Source: NIOZ-UU13 sp049287505
GTDB lineage: Bacteria; Planctomycetota; Phycisphaerae; Sedimentisphaerales; Anaerobacaceae
Direction of reading: 5' to 3'
NCBI GenBank assembly: GCA_049287505.1
Contig: JBAQFY010000114.1
Location: forward strand, 1 to 25,484
Length of the DNA: 25,484 bases
The position numbers and the translations under genes are program-made. The notes beneath the pieces were generated by a model. It worked only from the letters and a program-made list of their open reading frames with translations. It had not been told where the DNA came from and made no database searches. How positions within the stretch are numbered: position 1 is the first letter of the stretch; every line of letters starts with the position of its first letter. Positions 23,555-25,484 of this stretch are shown in pieces.

Positions 23555-23628
23555 GCGCCCGTAGCTCAATAGGATAGAGTCGCGGACTTCGAATCCGAAG
23601 GTTGCAGGTTCGAGTCCTGCCGGGCGCG
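23555..23628 (+). tRNA. tRNA-Arg (anticodon TCG)
   Basis: This 74-base cloverleaf has acceptor GCGCCCG/CGGGCGC, D stem GCTC/GAGT, anticodon loop CTTCGAA giving TCG (decodes CGA), T arm GCAGG-TTCGAGT-CCTGC and discriminator G. CCA is not encoded. The first anticodon-stem pair (27-43) is a G-A mismatch, leaving four pairs. Its 3' end faces an integrase gene 28 bases away, the usual arrangement for a tRNA used as an integration site. Confidence 0.95.
23600..23628 (+). other. Probable attachment site (tRNA 3' end)
   Basis: The T arm and 3' acceptor strand of tRNA-Arg are the expected crossover segment for the neighbouring tyrosine integrase. No second copy of this 3' segment was found to the right within the window, so the other end of the element should lie beyond 25484. 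This is inferred from position only. Confidence 0.4.
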
Positions 23629-23656
23629 TTGTTGTAATTCCTTTTCATAAAAGGCC

Positions 23657-24929
23657 TTATGTTTTTATCGAAAGAGCCTTCCGGCCCGGAAAAGCCCGTT
23701 TTTGGGCCGAGTGGGTCAGTTTTGGGTCAGTCAGGTCATTTTCCAGGATTTTTCCCAGTAGTTCTGCCTGCACGTTTTGGGCCTTCCAGATGTCTTCGTC
23801 TTGCACACTGAGATAGTATTTCTGCGTGGTTCGGATATCACTGTGGCCAGCCAATTTCTGCACCACATGAATCGGCAGCTTTCTCGCCCAGTTCGTAATG
23901 CAGGACCGTCTCAGGTCATGGACGGTATAAGATCCAACCTTTGCTCTCCGGCAAAGGGTCTTGAATCTCCGTAGCACGTTGTTCACCAGACTTTGTCCCC
24001 TTCTCCACATTCTCTGGCCCACCCGTTGTCGATAATAATCCCATCGCCCGTGTTCCATGAAAATACAGGGGCAATTCTCAGGAGCAACGGACTGCCAGGC
24101 CGCCAGCAAGTTCACGGTCTGTTCAGGTAATGGAATTGTACGCAGTTCGTGATCCTTTGGTTGCCATGGCTGAATCCAGTCGCATCTGTCTTTCCGAGTG
24201 ATGTGTAACTGGTTCTTCTGAAAGTCAACATCTGCCCAGGTAAGGTTAAGTAATTCATCTTCTCTGGCACCGCTCGTATACGCCAGGGCAAGGAGAGCCT
24301 TCCACCATGCCGTATCCGCGGCTGAAAAGAGTCGCTCGAAGTCCTCTTTGGGAACATAATTTGGAGGCTTCGGTGTGAACCTTCGTTGCCTTATCTTTGC
24401 GAAGGAATTGGTACTCTCAGCCAAGTAACCACGTAGTTCTATGGCCAAGTTGAAAATACCCTTCAGGGTGCGAATGTCCTAATTGACCGTTCCCACCGCT
24501 AACCCCTGTGCCAGACGTTCCGCCACGAAGGACTCGGCATGTCGTGCGTTAATACGGACCAATGGAACGTTGCTACCAACGTGGTAAGCAAACAGCCGTA
24601 ATGCACGGATGTGATCTTTGAGCGTTTTGTTTGCTACTTGACCCCTCATGACTGTTTCAAGTTCGCTCTTGAATGCCCCTAAAGTGATTTTCTTGGGTTT
24701 GTCAGGTTTACCTTTGTCTATACTTGCCTGTATTTTTTTAGCGTATCTGTCTGCCTCCTTTCTCGTCTTGAAACTTCTGCTGTACCGTTTCCCATCAGAG
24801 CCGAACCAGCGAACAGCCCAACGAAAAGCTCGTTTCCTTGACCATTCGCTCTTTGGCAATGGTTTGCCAGATTTATCTTTGGGAACCGGCCCATTACTTA
24901 CGATATACTCCAACTTTTTCAGTCGCCAT
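23657..24929 (-). pseudogene. Decayed tyrosine recombinase (integrase)
   Basis: The true start is probably ATG 24929, seven bases after AGGAGGT (24942-24936). It reads MATEKVGVYRK and then hits TAA, while the integrase continues in another frame as NGPVPKDKSGKPLPKSEW, so there is a frameshift near 24893-24896. The second frame runs to an in-frame TAG at 24481-24479. Reading simply resumes in the same frame after it (DIRTLKGIFNLAIELRGY), as if a Lys or Arg codon had mutated. The catalytic domain downstream is intact: Arg in SGAREDELLNL, HDLRR, AGHSD and Tyr in QKYYL. Split this way it should be inactive, unless a fragment from 24448 retains some binding. Confidence 0.78.
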
Positions 24930-24935
24930 GATAAA

Positions 24936-24942
24936 ACCTCCT
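24936..24942 (-). promoter_or_regulatory. Strong Shine-Dalgarno of the integrase
   Basis: The minus strand reads AGGAGGT six to seven bases before ATG 24929. It marks the real integrase start and exposes the frameshift, because the frame that carries the integrase domain has only a TTG start at 24913 without its own ribosome site. Confidence 0.65.
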
Positions 24943-24960
24943 GTATAATTTAGAGTTTTT

Positions 24961-25290
24961 TCATGTTTCTGTCTTGACCGCCAAAAACCGATCCAATTCG
25001 GTTTTACGATACCGCACTCGACGGGCGAATTTAGTAGCCTTGAGCTGACCCTTCTGTCGCCAGTAATTTAAGGTGCGAATAGCAGACTGAGGTGTATGGT
25101 TATTCATTTCATCAAGTCGTAAATACTGCGCCGCTTCTATCGGGGTCAGCAATTCTCCAAATCTCTCAGGCCGAGGCGGCCAAGCTCCAGTCTTACATTG
25201 CGACGGCGCCACTCCGGGATCTCCCTTGTCGTTGGTTTTGTTCCGTTTTGACATCAGAAAAGCTTCGTCTCCTGCAAATAGTGTTTTCAC
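24961..25290 (-). CDS. Excisionase-like HTH DNA-binding protein
   Basis: This small basic protein is 109 residues from GTG 25290, or 97 from ATG 25254; neither start has an ideal ribosome site. The C-terminal half is an AlpA/MerR-type helix-turn-helix (HTH_17): LLTPIEAAQYLRLDE, then an insertion, AIRTLNYWRQKGQLKATKF and VRYRKTELDRFL. Such proteins act as recombination directionality factors or regulators. It sits 31 bases upstream of the integrase on the same strand, so the two form the usual xis-int pair of an integrated element. Unlike the integrase, it looks intact. Confidence 0.8.
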   Translation of the reverse strand: MKTLFAGDEAFLMSKRNKTNDKGDPGVAPSQCKTGAWPPRPERFGELLTPIEAAQYLRLDEMNNHTPQSAIRTLNYWRQKGQLKATKFARRVRYRKTELDRFLAVKTET

Positions 25291-25484
25291 ACTAACCGTG
25301 TCTTAACCTTTTCTTGTAGCCACCACCGTGTCATACGTTTTTACTTTTGTCATTTGCGGTCTCAAGCTCTGTACGAGACACTAGGCCCTATACAAGCGTG
25401 ACGTCTTGAATTTTATTATGCATGGCTTAATAAAAAATACTCGAAATGCCCTGCATTTTTGCTTATAAAGTACTTTAGTAAAAT
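25291..25484. other. Upstream region of the excisionase gene
   Basis: No gene is seen to the right edge. ACCGTGTC occurs twice in direct orientation, at 25295-25302 and 25325-25332, thirty bases apart. GTCTC/GAGAC form short inverted arms at 25359-25379. These could be regulatory sites of the integrated element. Confidence 0.3.

Noticed and set aside
24479..24481. Recoded TAG or suppressor readthrough in the integrase
   Set aside because: TAG is an ordinary stop for moxR and the BatA-type gene, and the same integrase also carries a frameshift, so decay is simpler.
1..25484. CRISPR array or defence island
   Set aside because: No regularly spaced short repeats, Cas genes or known defence genes are visible; the only regular repeats are the coding 90-bp units.

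Overview
The window reads as chromosome from a Planctomycetota-like bacterium, most plausibly a Phycisphaerae relative. This rests on gene content, not on a marker gene: a MoxR / DUF58 / BatA / large coiled-coil membrane protein / vWA / caspase-fold / DUF4159 operon, Tat-dependent secreted proteins, a DUF4091 remnant, hairpin-rich intergenic repeats, and a Xis/integrase pair beside a tRNA. The taxonomic call is an inference.

Layout. (1) Positions 1-730 are mostly non-coding. A strong Shine-Dalgarno and ATG at the left edge start a minus-strand gene that leaves the window. A structured stretch at about 318-380 is followed by an intrinsic-terminator-like hairpin at 381-418. (2) Positions 731-12251 (+) hold one tightly packed seven-gene operon: MoxR ATPase, DUF58, BatA-type vWA membrane protein, a 1146-residue membrane/coiled-coil protein with 30-residue repeats, a second vWA membrane protein, a secreted caspase-fold protein lacking its catalytic motifs, and a Tat-exported DUF4159 protein. 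Such clusters are thought to be MoxR-chaperoned cell-envelope machines; the substrate is unknown. (3) Positions 12456-12914 (-) are the C-terminal stub of a DUF4091 protein. (4) Positions 13281-21513 (-) are an arn (pmr) operon in the enterobacterial order arnB-C-A-D-T. It is headed by a second, N-terminally truncated GT39/ArnT-like gene. Together B, C, A and D make the undecaprenyl-linked 4-amino-4-deoxy-L-arabinose donor and ArnT transfers it to lipid A. No ugd, arnE or arnF lies in the window. Upstream is a PmrA-box-like direct repeat (CTTAAG-N5-TTTAAG) next to a good -10 hexamer, and then a 17-codon ORF. (5) Positions 21705-21887 are a structured MITE-like element with imperfect terminal inverted repeats. 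(6) Positions 21930-23006 (-) encode a Tat-exported nitrilase-superfamily amidohydrolase. (7) Positions 23232-23348 are a 117-bp miniature element with 14-bp inverted ends and an 8-bp target duplication, inserted inside a palindromic repeat. (8) Positions 23555-23628 (+) are tRNA-Arg(TCG). To its right is the end of an integrated element: a decayed tyrosine integrase (frameshift plus in-frame TAG) and an excisionase-like HTH gene.

The most notable points are the apparently horizontally acquired arn operon with a PmrA-box-like operator, the catalytically dead caspase-fold protein in the MoxR operon, and two separate miniature mobile elements.
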